DNA of 37,850 bases from Prorocentrum cordatum (taxonomy: Eukaryota; Sar; Dinophyceae; Prorocentrales; Prorocentraceae): assembly GCA_963575745.1 (NCBI GenBank), contig CAUYUJ010003025.1:493207-531056 (forward strand). Direction: 5' to 3'. The translations under genes were made by a program, and so were the position numbers. This document shows positions 18,916 to 28,560 of this stretch, in pieces (the stretch's first letter is position 1; each line of letters begins with the position of its first letter). The notes below the pieces were generated by a model. That model ran no database searches, was not told the DNA's origin, and worked only from the letters and a program-made list of their open reading frames with translations.

Positions 18916-19620
18916 GTCAGGGCGGGCAGATGCGTGGACCCTGAAGAGGAGGGGGGGAGTAAGGAATTGCGGAGGAAAAGTCGAGCCCCGGAAAGCATGG
19001 ACACGCTGTCGAGCGCACGGCCGATCAGGCTATAGGGCCACCCATGCGTGCCAAAGTTGGGCTGGATGCGCCAATGTTCCAATGGCCGCCCGCCGCCTCG
19101 CGTGCTGAGCCCAGGGCATGGCCCCCTGTGGAGCAAGCCTGCGAGGGAGTGTATTTTTTGATCGCTGGCAAATGCCAACGGGCTCAAGCTGATTTCCATG
19201 ACAAAATCGAGAGCACCTGCACTAGACATGACTAACAATGGGAGATTGGCGGGGGGGGGGGCTCTTGTTGCCCCCATGGAGGGGCGCTGGGGCGGCGAGA
19301 GGGAGAGAGCGGCGAGGTCGCCTGAGTGTCCCCGGGGAAACCAGTGCGCCCATGCTAGGGGGAGAGGAGACCTGGAAGTTGAATACCTGCATCAGAGGTG
19401 GGTTGACCTGGTCGTGGGCCGCCAGGAAGCAGAGTTTGCTATGCCGTGCGTAGGAGGCAGAACAATGGGGCAGCACCTTTGCCTCAGCGGTTTTCCGCGG
19501 GCGAAGCAGTAAGCCAAAATATCTAGCGCGCGCGGGGGCTCCAGCAATGTGCCTTAGGAGCAGAACGGGTCCCGGACCCGGTTGCGCCGCTCACTGCATG
19601 CACACCTCAACTGGAGGATC
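18916..19620. other. Probable decayed 3' end of the LINE
   Basis: Short ORFs only (19044-19235, 19198-19512), with no motif I can defend. A G10 run at 19251. No poly(A) tail or target-site duplication marks the end. Confidence 0.3.
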
Positions 19621-20039
19621 AATTAAATGGGCCGAGGACGGGGGGATTGCGCGAGGGAGGGCACGCGCATGTGCTTAATGAGGGGGCGAGAGAGCGCCTG
19701 CAGGTGTCATTGCCACGCTGGCTGACAGATTGGATGGCCGACTCGCTCAGGAAGCGGCCGCGCGGCACGTTGTCGGAGGGTTGTTGAGGGTTCGGGGGGG
19801 GGGGGGGCCTCGGGTGATGGTGCTTCTGGAGGCCTTTGGATCCCTTCTGGACCTCGTTCTGGTGGCCGGCTTCCGTCTCGTTGTTGCCGCGGCGGCCGTG
19901 CGCCGAATGGGCTGCCCCAAGGTGGGCAGTCTCTTCGTTTGACCCCCATGCTCTGCCTCCCTTTTCCAACAGTCGGCCAGAACTTTTAAAGGTCTCTAGA
20001 GACCGAGCGAGCGAGCGAGCGAGCGAGGAGGAGGAGGAT
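19621..20039. other. Unassigned region with G-run and (GAGC)n
   Basis: G14 interrupted tract at about 19793-19807, a CTTGG-like stretch at 19808-19870, and a GAGC microsatellite at about 20004-20028 followed by GAG triplets. No gene recognised. Confidence 0.5.
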
Positions 20040-20370
20040 GGGGACCTCCTTGGAGCTTCGTGGGAGCCTCTTGGAAGCATCTCCGGAGCCTCCTTGGGCC
20101 TCTTGGGAGGGGCCTTTTTGGCAAGTCTTAGGGGGTCCCTGGTCCGTCAGGCGCCGTCGGAAGCCGCCCTGGGAGCATCTCTGGGCATCCTTGGGCCCTC
20201 TAGGGATGCTCCAGGGCAGTTTTGGAGGCCATATTGCGCGTCTTGGAAGCCGCCTGGGCCGTCTCGGGGCCCTCTTGGGGCCGTCTCGCAGCCCTCTCGG
20301 GCCGTTTTGGGGCCAACCTCGGGGCCTCTTGCGCGATCATGGGGCGCTCTCTGGGGGCGCATGGGCCGTT
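20040..20370 (+). repeat. Helically phased CTTGG array, segment B
   Basis: Longest clean array. Hand-counted over about 20186-20345: 15 anchors with intervals 10, 10, 11, 10, 12, 9, 11, 10, 11, 11, 11, 10, 12 and 10, mean 10.6 bases. Motif core (T/C)(T/C)(T/C)GGG(G/C)CC. Same strand as all other segments. Long low-complexity ORFs on both strands are side effects. Confidence 0.8.
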
Positions 20371-20740
20371 TCGGGCCGTCGGAAGGCAGAGGAGACACCC
20401 GTGCGAAAATTTGGATTTAAACCGACGGATTGGGGGCGGCGCCAGCGATGCAATTTTGACGCTTGCTTGTGTTACTAGAATTCTTATTACAGCAGCGAGG
20501 ACCAGTTTCGCAACAACAGCACTCTGTTGCACAACTTTTTTACAACAAAAAGCTTTTTCGCACGAACAAGTTTCGCAGCAACATCGCATTCGCCAGTTCC
20601 GCGGCAACGCGCATTTTCATGAAATCCATGTCATTGCGGCGGGGGGGGGGGGGGCGCAAAAACACGGGCGACTCTGGCTGCCAGACCTTGGGCTCCATAT
20701 CTAAGTTATGGTATCGTAGTCGAAGGTTTCCGCCGTAGCC
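20371..20740. other. Unassigned region with TTTCGCAACAAC-like repeats
   Basis: Between 20480 and 20595, short related pieces recur (GTTTCGCAACAAC, CTGTTGCACAAC, GTTTCGCAGCAAC). A G14 run at about 20640-20653. No gene recognised. Confidence 0.4.
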
Positions 20741-21885
20741 CCCGGCCCAGGGGGCGGCGGATCGCTGCCGTTGACGGTTGGCCACTGCCCCAGTTTGGGG
20801 GCGGCGGCCTCCGGCGCGCGGTCGCGAGGACCCCCAGACCTCTAGAGTGGCGGTTGGCCCTTTTTTATATAAAAAACAGCAACAAAAACACCGCATCCAG
20901 CCAACCAACCCACCCAGCAAATTAGCCCATCCTGAACCCGCGTTCCACCCCGTTGTCCGACGCAGCTTCGGCTCCCAGGTCGTGATTCTTTGCGCCCCCC
21001 ACCGGCCCGTCGCTGCCGTTGACCGTTGGCCACTGCCCCAGTTTGGGGGCGGCGGCCATTTGCGCGCGGTCGCTCGCCGTCCGCTCCGCTTGAGGCCCGA
21101 GGGCCGCGAGGCCTCTAGAGTGCCCGTTGGCCCCACTAAAGAAAGACACATTCAATAAAACAAAACAAAGAATCTAACACAAACAAACCAAACAAACCAA
21201 ACAACAACATAACAACAATAACAAACAGCTCATCCAGCAAACCAGCCCATCCGGCGAATTCGCCCATCCTGAACCCGCGCCCCCCCCCCCCCACTGTCCG
21301 AGGCAGCTTCGGCTCCCAGGTCGCGATTATTCGCGCCCCCCGCCGCCCCATCGCTGCCGTTGACCGTTGGCCGCTGCCCCAGTTTGGGGGCGGCGGCCCC
21401 GAGCGCGCGGTCGCGAGGGCCCCCGGGCTTCTAGAGCGCCCGCTGGCCTTTAAAAAACAAACAACCAAACGCCACAAACAAACAAGAACAAACAGCAGCA
21501 ACCAGACAAACAACAAAAACAAACATCCCACCCAGCAAACAAGCCCATCCAGCAAACTAGCCCACCCCAAACCCGCGCCCCCCCCCCGTTGTCCGACGCA
21601 GCTTCGGCTCCCAGGTCGTGATTATGTGCATCCCCCGCCAGCCCATCGCTGCCGTTGACCGTTGGCCACTGCCCCAGCTCGGGGGCGGCGGCTATTTGCG
21701 GGCGGTCGCGATGGCCCCCGGGTCTCTAGAGCGCCCGTTGGCCCCCTTGAGAATAATCAAACAAAAAACACAAACAAAACATAACATCCAGCAAACCAGC
21801 CCATCCAGCAACTTAGCCCATCCCATCCTGAACCCGCGCCCCCCCCCCCCCCCACGTTGTCCGACGCAGCTTTGGCTTCCAGGGT
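20741..21885 (+). repeat. Four-copy tandem repeat with GC-rich core and variable G-poor spacer
   Basis: Core GCTGCCGTTGAC(C/G)GTTGG starts at 20764, 21012, 21353 and 21648. Each of the last three is preceded by exactly 49 bases from a second block, CAGCTTCGGCTCCCAGG (20963, 21304, 21599); a final block without core lies at 21867. Core-to-next-block distance varies (199, 292, 246, 219). The variation lies in A/C-rich, almost G-free spacers such as 21150-21230. Each core continues to a GCGCGGTCGCGA / TCTAGAG(C/T)GCCCGTTGGCC segment before the spacer. Unknown function. Confidence 0.85.
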
Positions 21886-22800
21886 GCCCAGCGTTCGCGC
21901 GCGTGAACTATGGGCGATTTAACAGTTCGGCTCGGCGATGATCGAGCCGAAGCGCAGCCTCGGCACCGTTCTCGATTGAAGAGTTGGCCTGTTGAAACAC
22001 ACGCGCACGCACGCACGTTGGTTAAGCGCGGGAAGCGCTATCTGAATGGTGACATCACACAGCCCGAAGGCAGAGCTCTGCTTCGCATTTGATGCATTTG
22101 GGAAAAGCTCGCCTCGCCCCCCCAGCGATCCATTGACCGCAGCGCGAAGAACACGCATGCGATTCTTGATGGCCCACGCGTTCATTGCAATAGCGTTGTT
22201 ACATTCAAAAGCACTCGTAAATGTGGCGGGCTCCGCGTTGTCATGGGCGGATCGGTCTCCCGACGTGCTGCGTTCGCCGCGAAGCAGATGACAGATGCCC
22301 CCCTGCCTGCGGCGAGGCCCGCCACCGCGCCGACCCACTTGTTTCGGACGCCACGGCAGAGTCGATGTGTAACACGCGACGCCTGAATCGTCGCATGCGA
22401 CGCGGTTCCCGAGGGCATCTCCGCGACGCGCTCAGCGCGATGACAATCGAAATCAGACACCCCACGTCAGGTTTTGGTGGGGATGTCTCACGCGAAACGC
22501 CAGTGTCATTTTCACAGGGCCGCGCAAACGCAAGGCGGTGTTGCAAGAGAATCTGTGCCGGACAGCATGTCGCGCGCCTCAGCGTGCCAGGGGGCGCGGC
22601 GGCGGATTCTATTGGAGAAGGCTGCCTCTCATAAAGCCCTGGCCCGCTCTTGGTCGTGCGATCCCAGGCCCCGCGCGGGCCTTCACCGCGTCGGTCTTGC
22701 ATCCGTTGATAGTGTCGATATTGCATATTTTGCGTCGGTATTGCATCGTTGTTTCGATGGTTGCCCATGCCCCTTTGCATCCTTTGCGTCGATCTTGCAC
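21886..22800. other. Unassigned region; short TTGCAT-rich stretch at its end
   Basis: Open frames on both strands up to about 240 codons but no motif recognised. At 22695-22799 the sequence repeats TTGCAT/TTGCGT with GTCGAT, some at 19-20 base spacing, ending at the C homopolymer. Confidence 0.4.
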
Positions 22801-22964
22801 GCCCCCCCCCCCCCCCCCCCCCCCGCGCCCCCCCCCCCCCCCCTCCCCCACCCACCCACCCACCCACCCCACCGCGCACGCACCCCGCGCACGCGCACGC
22901 ACGCACATACACATACATACATACATACACACACACACGCACACAACACACACACACACACACA

Positions 22965-23028
<64 letters not shown>

Positions 23029-23098
23029 GCGCACGCACGCGCGCACGCGCGCACGCACGCACGCGCGCACGCACGCACGCACGCACGCGCGCACGCAC
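22801..23098. repeat. Compound microsatellite: C-runs, CCCA, CATA, CA, CT, CGCA
   Basis: C23 at 22802-22824, C16 at 22828-22843, CCCA at about 22849-22870, GCAC/CGCA to 22903, CATA at about 22905-22927, CA to 22966, CT at about 22967-23021, CGCA at 23022-23098. G is absent or rare on the + strand except in the CGCA parts. Confidence 0.9.
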
Positions 23099-23212
23099 TT
23101 GTTTTACCATCCAGCGGAGCCCAGCGGCAGGGAGGCAGGAGGCGGCGAGGGGGGGGGAGCGGGGAGGGGGGGGGGAGGGCCAGGCGCGCGGCCCGCAGAC
23201 CGGCTGCATGCA

Positions 23213-25097
23213 CTAAATGAGTCTGGCGCCCTTGGGCGGGCCTCCCAGCGAGCCTGCAGGGCGCCGCGCCAAGCCGCCTCCGCGCCGCCCGCGCGCGCTG
23301 CTGGGAGCAGAAGCAGACCCGCTGCCTGCCCGTGGCGGCAGCGCCGGCGCCCGCCCACCGCAGGGGCGGCTGGCCAGGAGCTCCCGCGCGGGAGCCCAGC
23401 AGCCGCATCGCGCGCAGGCGACCCACCCCGGCCCCTGCGAAGCGACGTGCGCGCGCCAGGCGCCGCTGGCGAAGAGCGCGCGGGCCGCTTCGGCGGGGCT
23501 CTGGCGCGGCGCTGCCGGCAGCGCTCTCCTGGCCGCGGCCGCCGCCGCCGCCGCGTCGCCGCCCGCGCGGGGCTCTCGGCGCCGCGGCCCTGGCGCGGCC
23601 CAGCGGCGTCGCACGCGCGGCGGCGCCTGCCCAGCGCTGCCGCGGTTGGCTTTGAGCGCCGCCAGCTCGACCTCGGCCAGCATCACCTGCAACGTCCGGA
23701 GGGCGCGCAGCGTGACCCCGCGAGCCTGCAGGAGGTCCGGCGGCGGCGGCCGCGCTGAGGCCGCCGCCCCAGCCAGCTCGTCCGCGGCGGTATTACCCAG
23801 TCGGTCCTCGGTGGACACCCCGCGCGCGGCGGCGCCGCCCTCGTCTAGGTGGCCCTTGATCCACCTCGCCGCCAGGAACCCGCAGCGGCAGTGGGGCGCG
23901 ATGAGTTCTCACAAGTCAGAGTGCGACCACTCCGGGGTAGCGCCCTGCCGGAGCGCGGAGATACCGTTCCGGACGTACTGCGAGTCTGTGACGATCTCGA
24001 GGGGCTGCTGGTCCGCGCGAAGCGCCTGCACCGATGCCGTGAGCTCGGCGCGCTGCGCAGTCTGCGCCCCGTCGACCCCGCCGCTGTGGACGGTTCGCGC
24101 GCCCGCGGCGTCCTCCAAGCGGAAGCCAAACCCGGCGCGGGCCAGCAGCGGGTCGGTCGGATGCTCGCACGCGCCGTCGGTCCAGGCCCGGCACCGCGTT
24201 GCGCCTTCCGCAGGCGGGTGAGGCGGGGGGGGCGCGGGCGCGGGGGCGCTGGCGCTGGCGGCAGCAGCGAGCGCGGCCAAGCGAGCGTCGAGCGGAAGCA
24301 CGCCGGCGTTCGCGACCCCCGGCGGCAGGCGGGCCTGCAAGGCAGCGGCCGAGAGGCCCCCGGCCACGAGCGCCGCGCGCCTCCTGTCGGCCCACCGCGG
24401 GCAGTCCCAGAACCGGTGCTGCTGGTCCTCGCACGTGGCTCCGCAGCGCGGACGCCGCTGCGGCTTGCCCCACTTCGCGGCCACCGACTCCGTGACCACG
24501 TTGCCGGCCAGCACCGCGCGCAGGGCGCCGGCGGCGTCTGGTGCCAGGGCGCCCCCCTCCTCCAGCAGCCGCCGCGTGGCCCACCTATCAACGCCCGCCT
24601 GGGCGCGCGCGAAGTCCACGCGGCGGGCCGCCAGGACGCGGGCCTCTCGGCGCGCCCAGGCTTCTAGGAGGATGCTGCGGGCGTCCTGCAGCGGGCGCTC
24701 CTCTGGGCGCCAGCCTGCTGGCGCGGCGGGCACCCCTCTCCAGACCTCGACGTCGTCCCCGAGCTGGAGTTCCGCCAAGCTGCGGGCCGCGGCAGCTATC
24801 GGGCCCGCGCCGCGGCCGTGCCCGGCAGCCAGCGCCCCGGCCGCCGCGCGCCACAGGGCGGCGGGGAACCGCTGGCGACGGAGAGCCTTCGCCGCCTGCC
24901 GCAGCGGCGCGAGGACAACCGCGGCGAGGGGGTCCAGCCGCCATCCCAGCGCCAGCGCGCCGAATGCGATCTCCGCGGCCGCGCGGAACCCGCCCCTGCA
25001 CACCGCCCGCCGCGCGGCGGTCCGGAGCGCGGCGAGCTCGCGAGCGGGAGGTCGCCCGCATGAGGCGCCACGCAACCCGGCCGCTGTGCCCGCGGCC
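23213..25097 (-). pseudogene. LINE ORF2 3' fragment: zinc knuckle and RNase H, one in-frame TGA
   Basis: Minus strand, one frame throughout. After about 200 Ala/Arg-rich residues, [18 protein letters not shown] is a zf-RVT-like C-x3-C...H-x4-C. RNase H follows: AWTDGACE (Asp), AQRAELTA (Glu), EIVTDSQYV (Asp), then WIKGHLDEGG (His) and NTAADELAG (Asp). A TGA at 23909-23911 sits after WSHSDL and is followed in frame by ELI; a single G-to-A change from TGG (Trp) would explain it. All RNase H acidic residues are kept. A C-terminal CARCGCW...C zinc-like segment and the stop at 23213-23215 follow. Its 5' end is lost in a CA/GT microsatellite. Confidence 0.75.
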
Positions 25098-25102
25098 ACA
25101 CG

Positions 25103-25154
<52 letters not shown>

Positions 25155-25232
25155 CGCACACGCACACACACACGCGCACGACGCGCACACAAACACACAC
25201 ACGCACACACGCACACACACACACGCACACGC

Positions 25233-25282
<50 letters not shown>

Positions 25283-25380
25283 GCGCGCACACACATACAC
25301 ACATACACACGCACACGCACGCACGCACACGCACACGCACGCGCACGCGCACACGCGCACACACACACACACACACACAC
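25098..25380. repeat. CA/CGCA microsatellite
   Basis: Almost uninterrupted CA with interspersed CGCA and CGCG on the + strand. It truncates the minus-strand LINE fragment at its 5' side and produces artificial Thr-His or Cys-Val ORFs. Confidence 0.9.
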
Positions 25381-25619
25381 TGGAGAAGAGGAACGCATGG
25401 GGATTGGCTGGAGAAGGGCGAAGTCGAGGATGGGGAGGACGAGAAAGGGGGAAAACCAAACGAGGGGGGGGGGGGGGGGTGCGGGGCGGGTCGGAAGAGG
25501 AAGAGTCGGAGGGGGGGGGGCGCGCGAGGAAGAGGAGGGGGATGCGGAGGAGGAGGAAGAGGAGGGAGTGGCGGCGAAAGGATCCAAACGCCCCGAAGGT
25601 CCATCAGTCGAATCAAGGA
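25381..25619. repeat. Purine-rich low-complexity stretch
   Basis: G/A-rich with G13 (about 25466), G10 (about 25511) and GAG/GGA runs to about 25570. No gene. Confidence 0.7.
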
Positions 25620-27355
25620 TGTCGTAGCCGAAGCCTACTTGGCTACGGAGGTGTTGTTGTTCGGGTGGCTTCTCCAGAATCTCCGTAGGCGCCCGCCTGA
25701 TTGGTGTTTGCGTAGCACGCTGTGGGATGAGACCGGACCGCGGGTGGTCCTTGCACCGATTTCGGGGATGGGGCCGTCCTGTCAGATCGCGGCCCGGCAA
25801 GTTCTGGTCGTTCGCACGCGTGTTTGCTGGGGGCGGTTGTCTGAACATCGCCCTTCGCCTGCGTGCCCAGCCATGGCGTGCGAACCCATTGCCGCCGATT
25901 CCATTGGTTTCAAACTTAGCTGCGCACGTGTTTAGCGGTTTATTCCGCCACGCGGCCATTGCGGCCACGCAGCGTTGCATGCGAGCACTCGAGACATCCG
26001 CAAGTGTGACATTTGATATTTTCGAAAGCGATGGCGCCACTGGGAATGAGAAGCTGCGCGCCCATGCGGGCAACGAGGCCAGCTGCCATTTGCCCTGCGG
26101 CAACCACGGGAATCACCTCGGGGAGATGCAGACGGTTTCGGTCGCCATGTATGAGGATATCGGCGCCCGTGCCCCGAGCGTGGTCAACGATTTGCATGCA
26201 GCAGTTTTGTTCTTCAGGTCGCACGGCATTTTCCAAGTTGATTTGCTCGGTCAGGAAAACTTTAGACAGAGATTTTGTTATCAGGGTGGGGCCGCCGCCG
26301 CCTGAGGCGCGATCCTACGCAGCCGCATTCCGTGTGTTTCTGGGGGCTGCTCGTCGTTTCGCACCGTCTGCGCCCAGGTCGGAGGCGTCATTGGCCGCAT
26401 CTAAGAAATTACTCGACACGTGTTTTGATATCTCTAACGGCAGATATTGGCTTCGCGGCATCATCGAAGTGTTCCTCAATGGCAAATGTCTCGACAGGGG
26501 CGACGTTATTAACGACGGGTCGGTCGCGATGCTCAGTGTTTTCCCCTTCACCTCCCGCGCGTGTCATCGCAGGATGAATGGGGGAAGCTGTATCCAGCTC
26601 TTGCTTTCTTCGTGGAGGCATACTCTCTCGGCTGCATCCTTTCGAAAATCATGGGGGCCAGCTTCGGCGAATCTGACTTCCTCGGCCCGAATAGTGACTC
26701 AGCGCTGCGCGTCAAGAGCGATTCCAACGGCGCTATTGACCCCGCGTTGCAGGAGTCGCTTATGTGGGGAGCAATTCAGGGTTCGCGCTATCAGCGTGTT
26801 GGGAAACTCGTGGTCGACGTTTGGATTAATTAAGCGTTCCTCTGCGCGTGCGCAGTCATGGAGGCTACGAGGTACACCACTTTGTGGTTCATGGCAGCTT
26901 CGAACAACGTTCGGTCTGTCGTTGGGTACTCTTGCGCTGATGGACTTACTGCATGAGCCAGCGAGTCTTTTGACTTGGTCTCTCCAATGCTTGTCGTCAT
27001 GCCTCGCTGGCGCGACTTCGAGATGCCGACCCCCTCGGGGGGGCCGCGTTTCGCGTGTCGATTGGATTCGGGCCCAGCCGACCCAAGCGCGTTCTGTACG
27101 CAGGCTTCTTTTGCACCAGGCAGTCCAGGTAGAGATGCGGCGCGTGCGCCAGCATGGCTCCGTGGGTCTGCCGGGGGTTCTGCGACCCTTGGCGCAGCGT
27201 GCTCGAGAGGGCCGTCGCAACCGCCAAGTTTCTGTCGCGGAACGATTGTTGCGCGCCCGAGGGGTTTGGCGCAACCGTTAGCCAAGCTGATTTATTTTAT
27301 GATTTTAAGTGCGCGCTCATGATGCACCTCGCTGCGTGGTACATCTGCTTCTCTA
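25620..27355 (+). pseudogene. Unrecognised dinoflagellate protein family with hAT-like motif pattern, frameshifted
   Basis: The protein is read by changing frame at least three times: DVVAEAYLATEVLLFGWLL and STLWDETGPRVVL (to about 25830), then NPLPPIPLVSNLAAHVFSGLF to GIFQVDLLGQENF (to about 26262), then DFVIRVGPPPPEARSYAAAF to SVAMLSVFPF (to about 26555), then SSQDEWGKLYPALAFFVEAY (to 26834). A damaged tail with ATRYTTLWFMAASNN follows, perhaps to about 27355. The centre has FDIFESDGATGNEKL and CGNHGNHL. The Asp...Asn and C..H..HL spacing recalls hAT-type transposases (D.A..N ... C..H..NL), but no family is proven. I have a loose memory of similar sequences being common in dinoflagellate genomes. 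Confidence 0.55.
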
Positions 27356-27505
27356 GGGGGCCACGTGCGAACCCCGCCCCTACCCCCCGCGACTTCTGAT
27401 GGGAAGGGTGGGGCTCACTTCGCCCTGGGGCTCCTGGGCGAAGCGAACCCCGCCCTCCCCCTCAGAAATCGCGGGGGGGTAGGGGCAGGGCTCGCTTGTG
27501 GCCCT
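27355..27505. repeat. 151-bp foldback (near-palindrome)
   Basis: Left arm 27355-27425 and right arm 27436-27505 are reverse complements over about 70 bases with roughly ten differences, around a 10-base loop TGGGGCTCCT. Key paired blocks: CCCCTACCCCCC / GGGGGGGTAGGGG, GCGACTTCTGA / TCAGAAATCGC, CTTCGCCC / GGGCGAAG. It is MITE-like or a transcription-stopping hairpin. It lies at the apparent 3' end of the preceding pseudogene. Confidence 0.85.
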
Positions 27506-27990
27506 GCGCTCTCTCTTCGCCGCGTCGAGCGCCTCCGCGCCAGGAACAGGCGCAGTGGCCGCCCCCAAGTGGCGTGGCATTCCTTCGCTCGCGACTGCAT
27601 CGGCGCGGAGATCAATGCGAGCGCCCGCCGCCGTGGCGGCGTCGACGTCGAGGTGTCAAGCGGAAGCGGCAGTCGCGCGGGTGGACGGGCTCCGCCGACA
27701 GCTGCCATTGACCAAGCGGCGGGTTCCACGAAGCCAGTGGGCAAGTGCGCCGCGCAGATTTGCCGCGCCCAGTGTTTGCAGATGCAACGCTCTATGGGCA
27801 AGCGCTGCGCAGCTCACCAAGGGCGGGCCGAGTGCAAGCAGGACTTCGCGACCCTGCCGGGGAGCGAGCCCGCCGACTTAGAGGCCCAGGCCTGCGCGCC
27901 GAAGGCCGCGGCCTCTGCGGGGCGCATGCCGGGCAGGCTCGCCCCCGCCAGCTCAGGCGGCAGCTCCGAGGCGACAGGGGAGGGGGGGGG
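27506..27990. other. GC-rich region before assembly gap
   Basis: Open frames on both strands with Arg/Ala/Gly-rich, cysteine-containing composition (KCAAQICRAQCLQMQ in one frame). No family recognised. Ends in a G run at the N gap. Confidence 0.4.
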
Positions 27991-28090
27991 NNNNNNNNNN
28001 NNNNNNNNNNNNNNNNNNNNNNNNNNNNNNNNNNNNNNNNNNNNNNNNNNNNNNNNNNNNNNNNNNNNNNNNNNNNNNNNNNNNNNNNNN
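27991..28090. other. Assembly gap of 100 N
   Basis: Exactly 100 N bases, with G10 on the left and C7 on the right. Size is probably a placeholder. Confidence 0.95.
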
Positions 28091-28330
28091 CCCCCCCATC
28101 CTCTTCCTTCTCCTCCTCCTCCTTCTGCCCCTCGTCCTCAGTCCTATTCCTCGTTCCTCGCCCTCCTTGACCTCCTCTTGCCGCTGTGCTCCTTATTATT
28201 CCTCGTGCTTTGGCATCCCCCTCCGCGATCCTCCCCCCCCCCCCGCCTGCGCCTTTCGCTTCCCCTCGCCCCCCCCCCCCCCCCCCCCCCCCCTCGCGTG
28301 CCCCCCCCCCCCCCCCCCCCCCCCCACGCC
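28091..28330. repeat. Pyrimidine-rich stretch with long C runs
   Basis: CT-rich to 28235, then C-runs at about 28236-28245, 28269-28293 and 28302-28325. No gene. Confidence 0.85.
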
Positions 28331-28560
28331 GCCACCTCAACTTTCCCCTACTCCGAGTTTGGGGGGGTGGCGTCGGCCCCGCTGGCAGCCCCGGGCCGAC
28401 GTCCGTCGCATAACCACCGCGCGCCGAAGGCGCCCCGACCCCCGTCGCGGCGCGCCCGCGCTGCGAGGTTGACCCCTTCCGGGGGGGGGGGAGGGGCGCC
28501 CCCCAAACGTTCATCGAGGAACCTAGAGTACCCCGTGTGCCCGCGCCACGAACGGCCGCG

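Larger units (their letters stand above)
11837..19620 (+). mobile_element. Decayed dinoflagellate-type LINE (non-LTR retrotransposon)
   Basis: Recognisable pieces lie in plausible LINE order on one strand: zinc finger and coiled-coil ORF1 (11837-13782), then ORF2 with an RNase H-like segment (about 14720-15080), a conserved linker (15830-16303), reverse transcriptase (about 16740-17870), a post-RT region (to about 18560) and a zinc-finger tail (about 18700-18910). It is broken by many frameshifts and stops and by a nested LINE insertion. An N-terminal endonuclease could not be identified. Ends are approximate. Confidence 0.7.

Noticed and set aside
20540-21570. Minus-strand ORFs of 203 and 144 codons over the tandem repeat
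   Set aside because: They follow the repeat cores and A/C-rich spacers with variable spacer length, so the frame is not kept between units.
22538-23220. Long ORFs through the compound microsatellite (Pro, His-Thr, Leu-Ser runs)
   Set aside because: Simple repeats without stop codons; no natural protein features.
25621-25648. Possible dinoflagellate spliced-leader sequence (GTAGCC...TTGGCTAC)
   Set aside because: It is a short inverted repeat and does not match the spliced-leader consensus CCGTAGCCATTTTGGCTCAAG-like core beyond a few bases.
24541-25935. Plus-strand ORFs of over 400 codons opposite the RNase H fragment
   Set aside because: Shadow of the minus-strand LINE coding frame plus microsatellite; the minus strand carries the RNase H motifs.
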